Shown here in pieces: positions 22,386 to 33,420 of a stretch of DNA of 64,000 nt; position 1 is the stretch's first letter, and the number at the start of each line of letters is the position of its first letter. The notes under the pieces were generated by a model, which was given only the letters and a program-made list of their open reading frames with translations, was not told the DNA's origin and searched no databases. Source of the stretch: Sepioteuthis lessoniana (Eukaryota; Mollusca; Cephalopoda; Myopsida; Loliginidae); the NCBI GenBank assembly GCA_963585895.1, contig OY757939.1:54338585-54402584 (forward strand), given 5' to 3'. The translations under genes were made by a program, and so were the position numbers.

Positions 22386-22667
22386 AGGTGCCCATGGTGT
22401 AATGGTTATCGTCGTAGCAAATGGACATGGCGACTCGAGTTCAAATTCTGGACGAGAATGATTGCATTTCACATTACCTTGGGAAAGGTATGAATCCAAT
22501 TATTCTCCCTCCAGCTATGGGTAAATAGTAGGACAGACTAGGTTCTTCAGCCTTGGTGAGGCAACTAGTCTAGGAGAAGGAAAACTCTGAATTCAAACCT
22601 GTTAAACTCTGCTTAAAAATTGACCTTGTATCATATCCTGCCTGAGCAGAGGGGTTGGGTAAATAGG
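22386..22667 (+). mobile_element. SINE-B, full length, 14-bp TSD
   Basis: Starts aggtgcccatggtgtaatgg and ends gcagaggggttgggtaaat. The duplication atcatgaaagcaag is perfect at 22,372-22,385 and 22,668-22,681. One of the best preserved copies. Confidence 0.92.
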
Positions 22668-22681
22668 ATCATGAAAGCAAG

Positions 22682-23640
22682 AAAACATTCATTCTTAATT
22701 ATGATATTTTGCAAAACAACCGTTACACAATCCTACACCATAGTGGGGCCTCCAAGCAATGTTTCAATACAGAAACATTGAATTGGTCAATCAGCAGCCA
22801 ACAAGAAAATACCTTACATTAAACTATTTGAATCATATCAAAAATGTTGCTCTGCCTGTGTACCATTGGCGAAAAAAATGTTGCTCTGCCTACAAAAGTG
22901 TTAAACTTAATGATAAATAAAGATATTTTAGAGTAAGTAATGTATACCTTACTTCTTAGAAATACATACCAGTTGTAAATAGTGTAGATAAGAAATCATC
23001 TCAGAAATTTAGACAGATTTTTTCTTTTCTAAAACAGCATGATTTTTTTTTTTCTTTTACTTATCATTCACTTGTTTTCAATACACACTGGCCTTCAATG
23101 TCATAGAAATGTTGACCTAAATAAGTTGCAATAAAAAAGATTTCTATGAATAATTCAATAAAACGTTTCAGTTCAAGAGTACTTGTTACTCTCTGGTAGA
23201 AATGATTGCAAGCTGTTCACAGCGGTAAAATTCAGGTGTTTTCAAAGGAGACTCTAAACTTATTATCGCTATGATTTATCTGACAACAAAGCTTATCAGA
23301 CAACAGCATGACATTGCATTTCAGTATTATCTATTCTCATATGATTTTTATCAGTTCTGTACAATGAATAAAAATCTTTTACACAATTACATTGCTGTAT
23401 AATATCAATATAAGAACAACTTTAAAATCTAGATTAATAAATACGAAGAATTTGTTTGTCTTCCATAAAGGTTTGAAGCAGAGCTACCAAATCTCTATTA
23501 ATAATTGAAAAAAGTTTGTTCACTACAGAAAGCCAAAATGTTTGATGCAGATCTACCAAATTTGGTATACAGTTTTACTGAAACCAAAAAAAAAGATTTT
23601 AACTTAAATATTTTTTTCCTCGTTTGGAAAGTGGTGTTCT
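22682..23640. other. Intronic, nothing recognised
   Basis: Part of the large bZIP intron 2. AT-rich, no coding or RNA signal seen. Confidence 0.5.
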
Positions 23641-23644
23641 CATT

Positions 23645-23810
23645 GTGAGGGGGTCTTTAACAATAATCTAAAACAAAACTAATATCCCCTTATCCCCTCC
23701 CCAACAATAGGTTAAATAGTACCAGTACAGTTCTTCTTCAAGGATAACTAGCATTAAATAACCCATGAAGGTTGATATGCCATCAAACAAAGAAACTGAA
23801 ACCGAAAATT
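23645..23810 (+). mobile_element. SINE-A, 5'-truncated
   Basis: Begins in the body (cttatcccctccccaacaat) and keeps the tail gttgatatgccatcaaac. Another 3' fragment of the same family is at 24,139-24,218. Confidence 0.75.
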
Positions 23811-24216
23811 AACATAAATTTTTTTAGGTTGGTTATTCTGTACAAGACCCAAAAATTTCAAATGCACATAATTGTCTGTGTGAAAATATTAGAAATAACA
23901 TTATATCAGATTTCTCTATAATCCTTCTTTTTAATGATATAATGAAATAAACTTTGTGAAAATTGACTACAGCTTTATAAAAGATAATTTTTTTGACAAG
24001 GATATCTAAATTTCAAAAAAGTCCAAGTAACAATTTCTCAAATTTATATGATTGTATTTCACCCACATTGCTGAATTCTACATGAAAAGAAAAACGCACA
24101 CATAGGCGCATGCACACACACACACACACATATATATATGGGTTAAATATTACCACTAGTGTTCTTCTACAAGGATGGCTAAGAAGGTTGATATGCAATT
24201 AAACAAAGAAACCAAA

Positions 24217-24219
<3 letters not shown>

Positions 24220-24288
<69 letters not shown>
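24220..24288. repeat. TA microsatellite after a SINE tail
   Basis: About 34 TA units begin directly after the accaaacc tail of a SINE-A fragment, suggesting expansion from the SINE end. Confidence 0.9.
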
Positions 24289-24290
<2 letters not shown>

Positions 24291-24304
24291 TTAGGAAAAA
24301 ACAA

Positions 24305-24365
24305 AAACAGGATTCTTCTTCAGATCTTATGGATCCATAAGATCTGAAGAAGTCCTATAAGTTTT
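24305..24365. repeat. Palindrome centred on ggatcc
   Basis: Arms tcttcagatcttatgg and ccataagatctgaaga meet around the centre with no loop. Confidence 0.85.
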
Positions 24366-24469
24366 TTTTTGGTGTTTTTTATTTATATCAAAACCCATAA
24401 AAGGATGGAAATAAATTTATAATCCTAATGTGACCGGTTTTTGTTTTTTCTTAAAGAAATTATTGCTCT

Positions 24470-24583
24470 GTAATGTCAGTTACATTGAGCTCTTTACCAG
24501 GAAAATTTAAATGTTCACAGTTGAATGGTTTTTTTTTGTCCTGATAGAATTACTCCCAACTCTGGTTTAACTGGACCAAATAA

Positions 24584-24627
<44 letters not shown>

Positions 24628-24840
24628 AAAACCTTTTAAAATTACTCATATTTTTTGTAATAATATTTATTTCAGCAAACCCTATATTTTTAGAAATATT
24701 TTTTAAAAATATAGGGTTTGGTGAAATAGAAATTATAACAAAAAATATGAGTAATTTTTAAAGTTTTTTTTTATATGGAATTATTTGCTCTGTAATTTGT
24801 TTTATTATAATTTTACATTGAGCTCTCTTTTGGATTTTGA
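24470..24840. mobile_element. Large foldback (MITE-like)
   Basis: Arms at about 24,620-24,695 and 24,700-24,775 are inverted copies (aaattactcatattttttg against caaaaaatatgagtaattt; caaaccctatatttttag against taaaaatatagggtttg). Outside them, tgctctgtaat and ttacattgagctct occur on both sides in direct orientation. A TA array at 24,586-24,620 interrupts the left side. Confidence 0.75.
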
Positions 24841-24919
24841 ATTACATGGATATTGTAGATTGAAAATCCGAAAATGGAATTGTTCCCACCATCGGCTGAC
24901 TTGACGTTGGATAATATAA

Positions 24920-24921
<2 letters not shown>

Positions 24922-25005
<84 letters not shown>

Positions 25006-25038
25006 TAGGATAGATAGATAGATAGATAGATAGATTTT

Positions 25039-25093
<55 letters not shown>

Positions 25094-25098
25094 TGTAG

Positions 25099-25145
<47 letters not shown>

Positions 25146-25148
25146 TTT

Positions 25149-25189
<41 letters not shown>

Positions 25190-25237
25190 CGCTCAGACAG
25201 TTATATATATATATATATATATATATTATACACACAT

Positions 25238-25325
<88 letters not shown>

Positions 25326-25330
25326 TGTAG

Positions 25331-25377
<47 letters not shown>

Positions 25378-25380
25378 TTT

Positions 25381-25435
<55 letters not shown>

Positions 25436-25475
25436 CGCTCAGACAGTTATATATATGTATATATATATATATTAT

Positions 25476-25512
<37 letters not shown>

Positions 25513-25520
25513 AAACTGTC
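24922..25520. repeat. Composite TA/GA/GATA array with higher-order units
   Basis: The block TA-array, GA-array, gtgtaggatag, GATA-array, tttttgta occurs three times (starting about 24,922, 25,040 and 25,245). Between blocks, gcgctcagacagttata occurs twice (25,189 and 25,435), and its reverse complement actgtctgagcgct closes the array near 25,515. The long Tyr-Ile, Leu-Ser and Ile-Tyr-Leu-Ser open frame on the minus strand is an artefact. Confidence 0.95.
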
Positions 25521-26455
25521 TGAGCGCTGGATTTTGGATATACTCGGAAAAAATCCATTACGAATTCTTAGATCCGGTATTAGCCGCAAAATCTTCGATA
25601 TTTCAAGGATCCGCCACAACTTTTTTTTTTTTTTTTTTTTTAACTTTAGAGAACAAACAATAATATACATAGGAAACCCACAATAATCTTATTAAGAATG
25701 TAACACTAATTTGATATTTGATAATTCTAATATTTCAATTTAATGCAAGAGCTAATTTAATCAAATAATTGAATACATTCTTTTTACTCTGATTATTTTA
25801 ATTTCAATAAAACAAAAACAAAAAAAGTTTCTTGAAATAAACAAAATTTATTTTCGAAATAAATCGAAAATCATTTAAACAACACAAAAATAATAAGAAA
25901 TTAAAACAAACTGTCAACTGGTTCAGAGGCAACAAAAACTTTTGCTGCTAACACCGGTATAAAATTTCGTAAGGGATTTATTTCGTTTATGTCCGGCCCC
26001 CAGCGCTAAATTTATTTATTTATTTATTTGGCTTCAGTGAGCACGTGGCCGATAAGAAAATTTACACACATTTTACAGGAATAACATAAATAAAACCTTT
26101 TAAAATAAAATCTGACAACCCGTAAACCCAATGGATTCAAGTCATAACAATTGTCCATGAAAATACTGATGCCTCTGAAAAAGCGAAAGAGTCTATCTCC
26201 ATTAGCGATAATTTTAATGATTAAAAAAATTACGTCCAATGTGAACTCCAACCCACAAAATTATATAATCCGTTGCAAATTAAACTGGAAATTGCTTTAT
26301 TTTAGTTTTAAAATTAGAGTAGTTTTAAATATATTTCTCTAATAATAATAAAAAAAATGTCCCTACAATGTTCTCTTTTTAGTTTGATTTATTACCAGGT
26401 AACACACGTTCATATGACGTACGTTTAAATAAGTATCATTGAAAGCTGATCTACG
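25521..26455. other. Intronic, nothing recognised
   Basis: Includes an ATTT run near 26,010. No gene or repeat identified. Confidence 0.5.
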
Positions 26456-26459
26456 AAGA

Positions 26460-26720
26460 CAAAAACGAATAATTAATGAAATGTTGAATTTTCTTCAAAA
26501 ATAGTCTCCTAAACATTCAACACTTATTGCTACGAGTTTTCCACTGGTCAAAGCGTGTCTAGAACTCGTCTTTTGATATATCGTATTTCTTTTAATGTCT
26601 TCCACGTCCTTAAATTTTACTCTTGAGATGAATTTTCAGTTGAGGAAACAAAAGAAAGTTGCACGGAACTGGTGAGAATTTAAGGGTGAGTTACACTTAC
26701 ACAATCCTATGTTTCAATAA
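26460..26720 (-). mobile_element. Decayed mariner-like remnant
   Basis: Contains agttttccactggtcaaagc, tatttcttttaatgtcttcc and ttttactcttgagatgaatt in the order also seen at 6,140 and 45,570. Reads best on the minus strand as the 3' part of a mariner-like transposase. Confidence 0.45.
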
Positions 26721-27009
26721 AAAAAAAATATCCAGACAAACTGATGACCAGATCGAGAATTGGCACTAACTCGCCTAGACAGCTTTTAACAATTTACGTA
26801 AGTTGTTCATATGTACACATGCCTTCATTTAAATTTTAAAATAAAAAAAATGAAGATTCAGTCTCGATAATAAAAAAAAAAACATGAAAATTTCAGTAAT
26901 ATATAACTAGTTAAAATAAAATTCCTGTGTGAGGACAACACATGTGTCACCACATTCCCCTTGGAACCATCTCTTTCAGACATGTAACTTCTCACTAGTA
27001 TTGTGATTA

Positions 27010-27145
27010 AGTAGTAATTTGCTAAGCTTTTAGCTTAGATGTGGCACAAGGCCATATCTATGGGACACCCAGTGAGACTCGAAGTCACTCATGAAGGTTT
27101 ACTAGTCTAGCTTGCTAACTATTACATCACCGGAGTCGCCCATAT
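27010..27145 (-). mobile_element. SINE-E (short tRNA-like repeat), minus strand
   Basis: Minus-strand order: A-box-like gtgatgtaatagttagcaag, B-box-like gagtgacttcgagtctc, then gtgtcccatagatatggcc. It lies 30 bp from the donor of bZIP exon 2. Confidence 0.6.
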
Positions 27146-27177
27146 TGTGGTTAAGTAATGATTGCACTTTTTCTTAC

Positions 27178-27596
27178 CTGTGTTAAATAGGCCATTTGTC
27201 TTCCATTCCAAACGTCGAGGAACAAGAAAAGTCAGAAGTCGACTGATTTATCTCTCCCGTCACTCGAACGTCGTCTTCTAACCCCTGAAAGAAGTCATCG
27301 ACCATAGTTGGGCTAAAAAAATCGTCCAAAAGAAATGGAAGGCACTGGGCGGAGTTCTCTTCTGTCGGCTTATTTTCGGGTTTCATCATGCTGCTGCTGT
27401 TGCCATTAACTTCTTCTACGTGTTGGGTCATGAATAACAGTTCTAGTTCACTGGTTTCCACACTCGTACTGATTGGATCTCTGTAGAAAGTGTACTTCTT
27501 CTTTACCTTCTCAACAAATTGCACTTTGGAGAAGTAGGTCCTTCTTTATATCGCCAACACCCACAACACGACCTCTGAACTCCGCCTTTCTGGCCT
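27178..27596 (-). CDS. bZIP transcription factor, exon 2 (start codon, acidic region)
   Basis: A 419-nt exon: acceptor gtattttag before 27,596 and donor cag|gtaaga at 27,177. The first ATG in the spliced message is at about 27,430, followed by 82 codons. The encoded region is acidic and aromatic (LPFLLDDFFSPTMVDDFFQG), typical of a transactivation domain. The frame closes at TAA 27,185-27,183, only a few bases before the donor. Reading past it after a +1 shift gives the frame that continues into exon 3 as LDFMSDINS. GC content and codon use stand out from the flanking repeats, so this is real coding sequence. Either there is a one-base error in TATTTAAC, or the 82-codon frame acts as an upstream ORF, as known in ATF4 messages. 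Confidence 0.75.
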
Positions 27597-27734
27597 CTAA
27601 AATACAAATCCAAAACAAAACAAAACAAAAAATGTAAAAAATATTTTTCTTGAATACATGGCATATAAACTTTTTTTTAAGACAGAGAATTAAATATCTA
27701 GTATATTAGTTTAGTCATTATATACTCTAATTCA

Positions 27735-27860
27735 AATTCGGAAGATAAGCACCTGACGCGGTGCCCAATTCATGCGGCCTTGTGCTACATCTAAGCAAAA
27801 AGCTTAGTAAATTAACACCTGACGTGGTGCAATGGTTAACAAGCACGCAAACCATAGTCG
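27735..27860 (-). mobile_element. SINE-E copies
   Basis: Two partial heads (acctgacgcggtgc and acctgacgtggtgcaatgg) around ggccttgtgctacatctaag, related to 27,010-27,145. Strongly diverged. Confidence 0.5.
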
Positions 27861-27869
27861 CCTTGTCAG

Positions 27870-28245
27870 CAGAGTCTAAAATACGCCGATTGCAATCGCT
27901 GCATAGCGGTAAGATCATCCGCAAGGATTGAATATTGAGGTGAGGCTTTAATTCTGGAGCTCTAGGGAATAAGGATTCCTCTTTGTTGCCACTACTCCCA
28001 GGTCCACTCTAACCCAGAGGTTCCCATCTATGGTTCAGATTGCTAGAAAATTATTTGTATTAGATAGGAATACTCGAAACCATGTTACTGTGTGCAAATT
28101 ATTTGTATTAAGAATAGTTATTTGAAGCTATTTGTTGAAGATCGTCAAAAGTTAACTGAAACCGTAACTACTTGTTAGAAAAAAGACCTGACTTCTGCAT
28201 TAAATAATCCAACAAGGGTTGACAAACCATAAAATCAACCAACCA
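27870..28245 (+). mobile_element. SINE-C, diverged
   Basis: Keeps gaggctttaattctggagct, ctcccaggtccactctaacc and the tail gcattaaataatcc, gggttgacaaaccataaaat. Confidence 0.65.
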
Positions 28246-28429
28246 ACCAACACTACAATCACTAAGTTTGATTATCAATGGTGACCCATACTTCTGGCCT
28301 TGTGCCAACCTAAGCTGAACTTAGTAAGTGACAACTCTACCAAGACACATGTGCGTTTTTCTTAATTACTACAGTCCCATAATAAATGTTACATTTGCAT
28401 CTATATTTCCTACATGAAATGTTTCAAGT

Positions 28430-28785
28430 ATTATAGAACAGAGGTGGTAGCTGTCATCTAATAACCCTAGCTTAGCACAAGGCCTGAAGTATGAAACACC
28501 CAGTGAGAATCGAACTCAATATTAATGACCTATTAGCTCAGCTCGGATAACATTAGACTACATGAGACATCGAAGAATTTGTTCCAGAAGTCTAATTGGG
28601 GCATTAGGCCAGAAGTATGAAACATCCAGTGAGAATCGAACTCACTAGTAATGGGGTCATTTATTAGATTTTGTTTAATTTGGTGCAAGGATGGAAGCAC
28701 ATAGCACTGGGTGAGAATCAAATTCATGAATAAATAATGGTCTGCTAGCTAAGCTCGATAAACACTATTGCACAACATGAGGAGC
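28430..28785 (-). mobile_element. Cluster of SINE-E fragments
   Basis: Three partial copies with cacccagtgagaatcgaact or catccagtgagaatcgaact at about 28,498, 28,622 and 28,705, each with agctcggataacat or agctcgataaacac nearby. The arrangement suggests repeated insertion into the same repeat or local duplication. Confidence 0.6.
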
Positions 28786-29124
28786 CCTTAATAGCGGTTT
28801 CTTTAATATGGAATACTCATTTAATTTACATATAAATTTCATATTTCAATAACATTTATGGGTGAGTAGAAATGTCGTATTTATTTTTTAAGATTTTACA
28901 AAACTTTTTGACATTTGTAATCTAGTGCACTTGTTGAATGTTGATGAATGAATGATAGAACATAAAATCACTTGAAATTGTTTTAAAAGAAATAAAATTG
29001 AATTAAGTCAATTAAAAATGCGAGGTAATTCCTTTCAACAACAACAACAACAAAAAAAAGATTTATGAAGCATTTAGATATAATTGAACAATTTTATGTC
29101 ATGAGATAATAAAAAACTTCTTAC

Positions 29125-29175
29125 CTCTCTTCTACTCGCGTGTCTTTTCTGCTACTGGTGGTGGATTTATCAAAG
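29125..29175 (-). other. bZIP gene, 5' non-coding exon 1 (predicted)
   Basis: A TATA box at 29,205-29,198 predicts transcription start near 29,175. Downstream, agagag|gtaag at 29,125/29,124 is a strong donor. No ATG lies in between, so the exon is 5' UTR. The next acceptor is at exon 2. Confidence 0.6.
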
Positions 29176-29197
29176 CGGATATGGTGCAATATTTATT

Positions 29198-29217
29198 TAT
29201 TTATAGAGACGACGTCA
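29198..29217 (-). promoter_or_regulatory. CRE plus TATA box, bZIP promoter
   Basis: On the minus strand TGACGTC (29,217-29,211) is followed 5 bp later by TATAAATA (29,205-29,198). TGACGTC is the core CRE bound by CREB/ATF proteins. The close coupling to a TATA box and to a strong 5' splice site supports promoter function. Confidence 0.65.
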
Positions 29218-29299
29218 TATTCAACCAATGAAAGAAAAGTTTACTTGAGGAACGATAATGATTTTTGGTTGTCAAGTTTCGGCTCGTTTGTGATACACA

Positions 29300-29307
29300 T
29301 GACGCAA
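29300..29307 (+). promoter_or_regulatory. C/EBP-ATF composite site (TGACGCAA)
   Basis: TGACGCAA joins a CRE half-site to a C/EBP half-site (GCAA). It lies about 95 bp upstream of the TATA box. Regulation of the gene by its own bZIP class is inferred. Confidence 0.45.
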
Positions 29308-29327
29308 AACAACAAAGAAAAAACACT

Positions 29328-29489
29328 TCATATATATATATATATATATATATATAAGTCATCAAATCTTGACTATTTCAGCAGGATAAATCCTAATAAA
29401 CAAATAAATGTTTTCTAACCTCCTTATGTCAGTCTCATGACTATAACTTTCCTGCATTTAAAAAGAATTCAATTTGTAAATAAAATGAG

Positions 29490-29550
<61 letters not shown>

Positions 29551-29644
29551 CATCCACAGACAGATCTGTTTCGTTCTATCAGAACTCATCAATGTGGCTA
29601 GACATACTAGATTCCCGTAGCTGGGATCGAAACCCGGTTGACTT

Positions 29645-29676
<32 letters not shown>
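29328..29676. repeat. TA and TG microsatellites
   Basis: TA at 29,328-29,355 and 29,492-29,546; TG at 29,650-29,676. Around 29,560-29,640 lies a tRNA-like or SINE-like fragment (gctgggatcgaaacccggtt). Confidence 0.9.
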
Positions 29677-29699
29677 ATCTGTTTAACGCGCACATGGAC

Positions 29700-30627
29700 A
29701 TGCCACATTGCAGTATACCTTCATTTCGTTTTTTTAATTGCTGTCTACATTCATTTATTTTAATATTTACTTCCTCTAGCAATGAATTAGGTCCATATTT
29801 ATTGAAAAAATAATAAGATTTTTGAAAATAATTATCATTCATGTTATTTAAATAGACTTTAAATATTATATTCATTAGATTTTCATACATGTCATAAACA
29901 CACTCTGTATTTGAAATATAGTGTTCTATATTTCACAACTTAAGTAAATGCCTCAATGAAAAATACAAATGGCCTCATATTAGTGTGACAAGCTTTACTT
30001 TCAATATCTCATCTTAACTAGGCGTGTGTGTGTATAGGCAATATATCACACAAAGAGTTTTTATTTCCTCGTTTTTGGAAGATCAATTTCGACAAACAAT
30101 TCTTTTTGTATAAATAAGTTTTATGTTTTAAATGCGACAAGGACAGTGGTGGACGTACATTTTAGGGGCCCACAAGTTTGAGCTGTTATGGGAAGGTTCG
30201 CAATTTTAATAACCTTTTTATTTAGTATCGAAATAGACTATATTATTAATATTATTTTCTAAACGCCTTTTCTCATACAATAAATCAAAACTTTTTAAAT
30301 AATGCAGTATTATGGGCCCAGAAACTTTAAGCATCGTTAGTTTCATAGGAGATTGGCCACAGAACAAGGATTGTTTAATCATCTAATTTTTTTTCCGACA
30401 GACGAGTACGTTACCCCAAATAAATGTGGATTATTAAATATATATTAAAATGTGGATTAGTTTTATATAAAAATGTTGATAACCTCTGAGTGTGTGTGTG
30501 TGTGTGTGTGAAAATACAGGCCAAAGTCTTTTTTGTTGCTATTAATCAAGTACTTTCTTTATGTTCTGTTCAACTTTCATTGATTTGCTTGGCCATTATC
30601 AAATGGCCAAGCAAATTATGCAGTGTT

Positions 30628-30677
<50 letters not shown>

Positions 30678-30835
30678 CCTAATAAAAATACGTTTAACCT
30701 GATAGAAATACGTTTCAATATTCGTGATCATAGAAAACTATATAAAAAAAACATAAATTTTCAAGAAGAGTATATATAAAAATTTGAAAGTGATCACTTG
30801 AAAAAAATTAAAATCGTCAGCGGTATGCGCGCGCA

Positions 30836-30840
<5 letters not shown>
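29700..30840. other. No gene; TG and TA runs
   Basis: TG at 30,491-30,510 and TA at 30,633-30,675. A small palindrome, ttgcttggccattatcaaatggccaagcaa, precedes the TA run. Nothing else recognised. Confidence 0.5.
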
Positions 30841-30842
<2 letters not shown>

Positions 30843-30867
<25 letters not shown>

Positions 30868-31260
30868 CCTATTAAAAAGATTTAAAGTTCTCCAGGTGAA
30901 TGTCTACCCTGTCTGCGGGGGTTTAGAATAGGAATGTCCTGTGTATGACACTAAACTACATCTGAAGGTGGTTTTAGTTCTAGAGACCAGTGGAGTGTTG
31001 AATACGAGCGTGGAGTACCTCTTTACTGCCATCACTCCCATGTCCACTCAAACCCAGAGTGGTAAGGCCTCTTAGGATCCCATCTATGGGTCAAATCTGT
31101 TTAAAACTTATTCGCATTGAATTGGACTGAGTCCCTAAAAAGACTCTTTAAGAAACAATCACACAAAAAATGTAAATGTGAACTTACAATGACGCAATTC
31201 TCTAACCGCTAGGCTTACAATAACCTGATACTGATTGACATGCCGTAAGAATCAATCTAT
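30843..31260 (+). mobile_element. TG microsatellite then SINE-C
   Basis: TG array 30,843-30,869. SINE-C from about 30,893 with gtcctgtgtatgacactaaa, cactcccatgtccactcaaa, cccatctatgggtcaaat and the worn tail tgacatgccgtaagaatc. Confidence 0.7.
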
Positions 31261-32155
31261 CAATCAATAAAAAAAAACAAAAAACATACAAACTTGATTT
31301 ATCAACAACAGCATTAACAATCGGTTCAAATCATTAACATTATTTCCGGGGTGGAATTTCTCAAGGTTTTTCTTGTCGTGTAAATTAATCAATAAATAAA
31401 TGGTTCGATAAATAAAAATCAGAAAAGTTTGGTTCTGCGTTTTAGAAAAAAATTCAATTGACAAATTTATTTTATTTTTTATTTTGTTTTTTTTGTTTGT
31501 TTAGTTTTGTTGTATATGTGTATGTGTATGTGTGTGTATGTGTGTATGTTTTATTTCCTGTTATCAATAATGGTTGTAATTATAAGTGTACGAAATTTAT
31601 ATGAAAATGTAACAACTACTATGGCTTTGAAGTATTAACTGTTTTCTTCGCCTTAAAAATGGTCAATTGAAACAAAATTTATTTAAAAAAAAAAACATAT
31701 TTGCAGCAAGTAGTATGTTATGAAAAAAAACTACTTCCGTGTTTTAATCATCTTTATTTATTTAAAAAAGTTTTGAAGAAAATTTATCTCTAAGATTCTC
31801 ATTCTGTTATATATGCAACCATGACATTGCAAAAATGGCGCAAGATAGCAAGACTTTTAAAAAAAATTATCCCAGCAAATCACTAAAAATGCTCTAATTT
31901 AAAGAATAAAACAATTTCCAGTCCAATAAATTACAAATAAATGATGATTTTATGTGATTGGGATTCATGTTGGGGGCCATACCCGCTAATTATTTTTGTG
32001 TGGTTAAGTGTGTGAGTAAATTGACAGCCAGAACACAATGAAGAGAACAAAGGTGAGATAACAGAAACAATAAATGACAGTTTATTTTTTTCGAAAGGTT
32101 ACAATTTATGCTCGGATTGATGATTGGGACGACTAATGGAATAGTCATCGAAGGT
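31261..32155. other. No gene seen
   Basis: AT-rich with poly(T) and TATG/TG runs near 31,500-31,550. Nothing recognised. Confidence 0.5.
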
Positions 32156-32159
32156 GGAA

Positions 32160-32650
32160 ACAGCTGATAGTCGTCAATGTTGGTAGAGTATGCTGGTAGT
32201 CGTGGTTGTTGGTAGAGTCAGCAGGTGGTCGTCGACATCGTTGAAAGAGTCAGTTAGATGATCGTCGTCGTTAGTAGAGTCAGTTGGATGATCATCGTCG
32301 TTAGTAGAGAGACAGCTGGATGATCGATATCCCGGTTGTATAGTACTTTGGTTTAACTGGATGTGCGTCGATGTGGTCTCAAGTGTTGACTCTAGTCCAT
32401 GCAGAGAGTCGTTCATTGTCGGTAGAGTCAGCTGGTAGTTGTCATTGTTGGTAGAGTCAGCTGGTGGTCGTCGTCGTTGTCGGTAGAGACAGCCGGATGA
32501 TTGATATCCCGGTTGTGCAGTACTTTGGTTTAACTGGGAGGATGTCGATGTCGTCTCAAGTGTTGACGCTAGTCCATACAGTGAGTCGTACGTGGAGTTA
32601 ATGCCGCAATGCGGGAGCTGTTCTACAGTTGGTGCGGGTAGCTTGGTCGC
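32160..32650 (-). repeat. Two imperfect ~187-bp repeat units with an open frame
   Basis: Segments around 32,280-32,395 and 32,470-32,590 are copies (gatatcccggttgt, agtactttggtttaactgg, gtctcaagtgttgac). The minus strand is open for 165 codons and gives two repeats of LxSTLETTSTxxQLNQST. The frame is probably kept by the repeat composition. The unit is not found elsewhere in the window. GC content is well above the surroundings. Confidence 0.6.
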
Positions 32651-32654
32651 GCAG

Positions 32655-32946
32655 GAGCGAACGAGTGTCATGGCTAAGAGTGCCGTGTCTTAACACTTGC
32701 GAAGCCGAGCGAACGAGTGTCGTGGGTAAGACTGCCATGTCTTAGCACTTGAGAAGTCGAGCGGACAAGTGTCATGGCTAAGAGTGCCGTTTCTTAGCAT
32801 TGCGAGCCGAGCGAACGCATGTCGTGGCTAAGACTGTCATGTCTTAGCATTGCGAGCCGGGCGAACGTATGTCGTGGCTAAGACTGTCGTGTCTTAGCAC
32901 TTGCAAACCCGAGAAGATGAGTATCGTGGCTAAGGCTACCGTGTTA
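32655..32946. repeat. Minisatellite, about six 50-52-bp units
   Basis: Each unit has gagcgaacg or similar, then gtcgtggctaagactg and tgtcttagcacttgcgaa with point differences. Units are 80-90 percent alike. It adjoins a SINE-U copy and the 187-bp repeat pair. Confidence 0.9.
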
Positions 32947-33420
32947 CACTTTGCTAGTCATCGGCCCACTTAGTGCAATGTGGGCCTGATGGGCTTAGCT
33001 GAACTTGGACCCAAATCTGGGTCCTGGCACATATGCCTGATTATAGCTTAAACTGGACAGCAAGGTCTTGTACTATACAAGGGGGACAAAGGTGTCAATG
33101 CTGCAGCTTGCCCACCTGAAGATGGCCCAGCCGAAGCCGGGGGCCTTACGGCTTCAAGTTTGTCTTGGTTAGACGGGGGCTCGTACCAACGGGCGTGCCG
33201 ATATTTGTCATTGCCTACTACCAGACAGGACTTGACACAAGATCAATGACCCGAAGGTCGATTATAGTGGGGGTTTAGAGGAGGGGAAGTTCGGGTGCGA
33301 GTCGGGGCTCGAGCCTCGTTGGACTATGACAGCTCGCCCACTCGAAGCCGGGGGCCGTACAGCTTCATGTCTGCCTTTGTTGGACTGTGCCTGTACCAGC
33401 GAACGAAAGTCGTTATCACT
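32947..33420 (-). mobile_element. SINE-U related copies, minus strand
   Basis: Minus-strand matches to the element at 51,618-51,994: cccacattgcactaagtggg, agtttaagctataatcaggc, cttgtgtcaagtcctgtctg and gacaaatatc. Two copies appear to abut at about 33,198 (3' end of one against the 5' part of another). A segment (cgaagccgggggcc) is present twice, near 33,130 and 33,340. Confidence 0.7.

Noticed and set aside
24813-25670. 285-codon minus-strand open frame
   Set aside because: It is TA, GA and GATA microsatellite read as protein (Tyr-Ile, Leu-Ser and similar); no start context or splicing, no domain.
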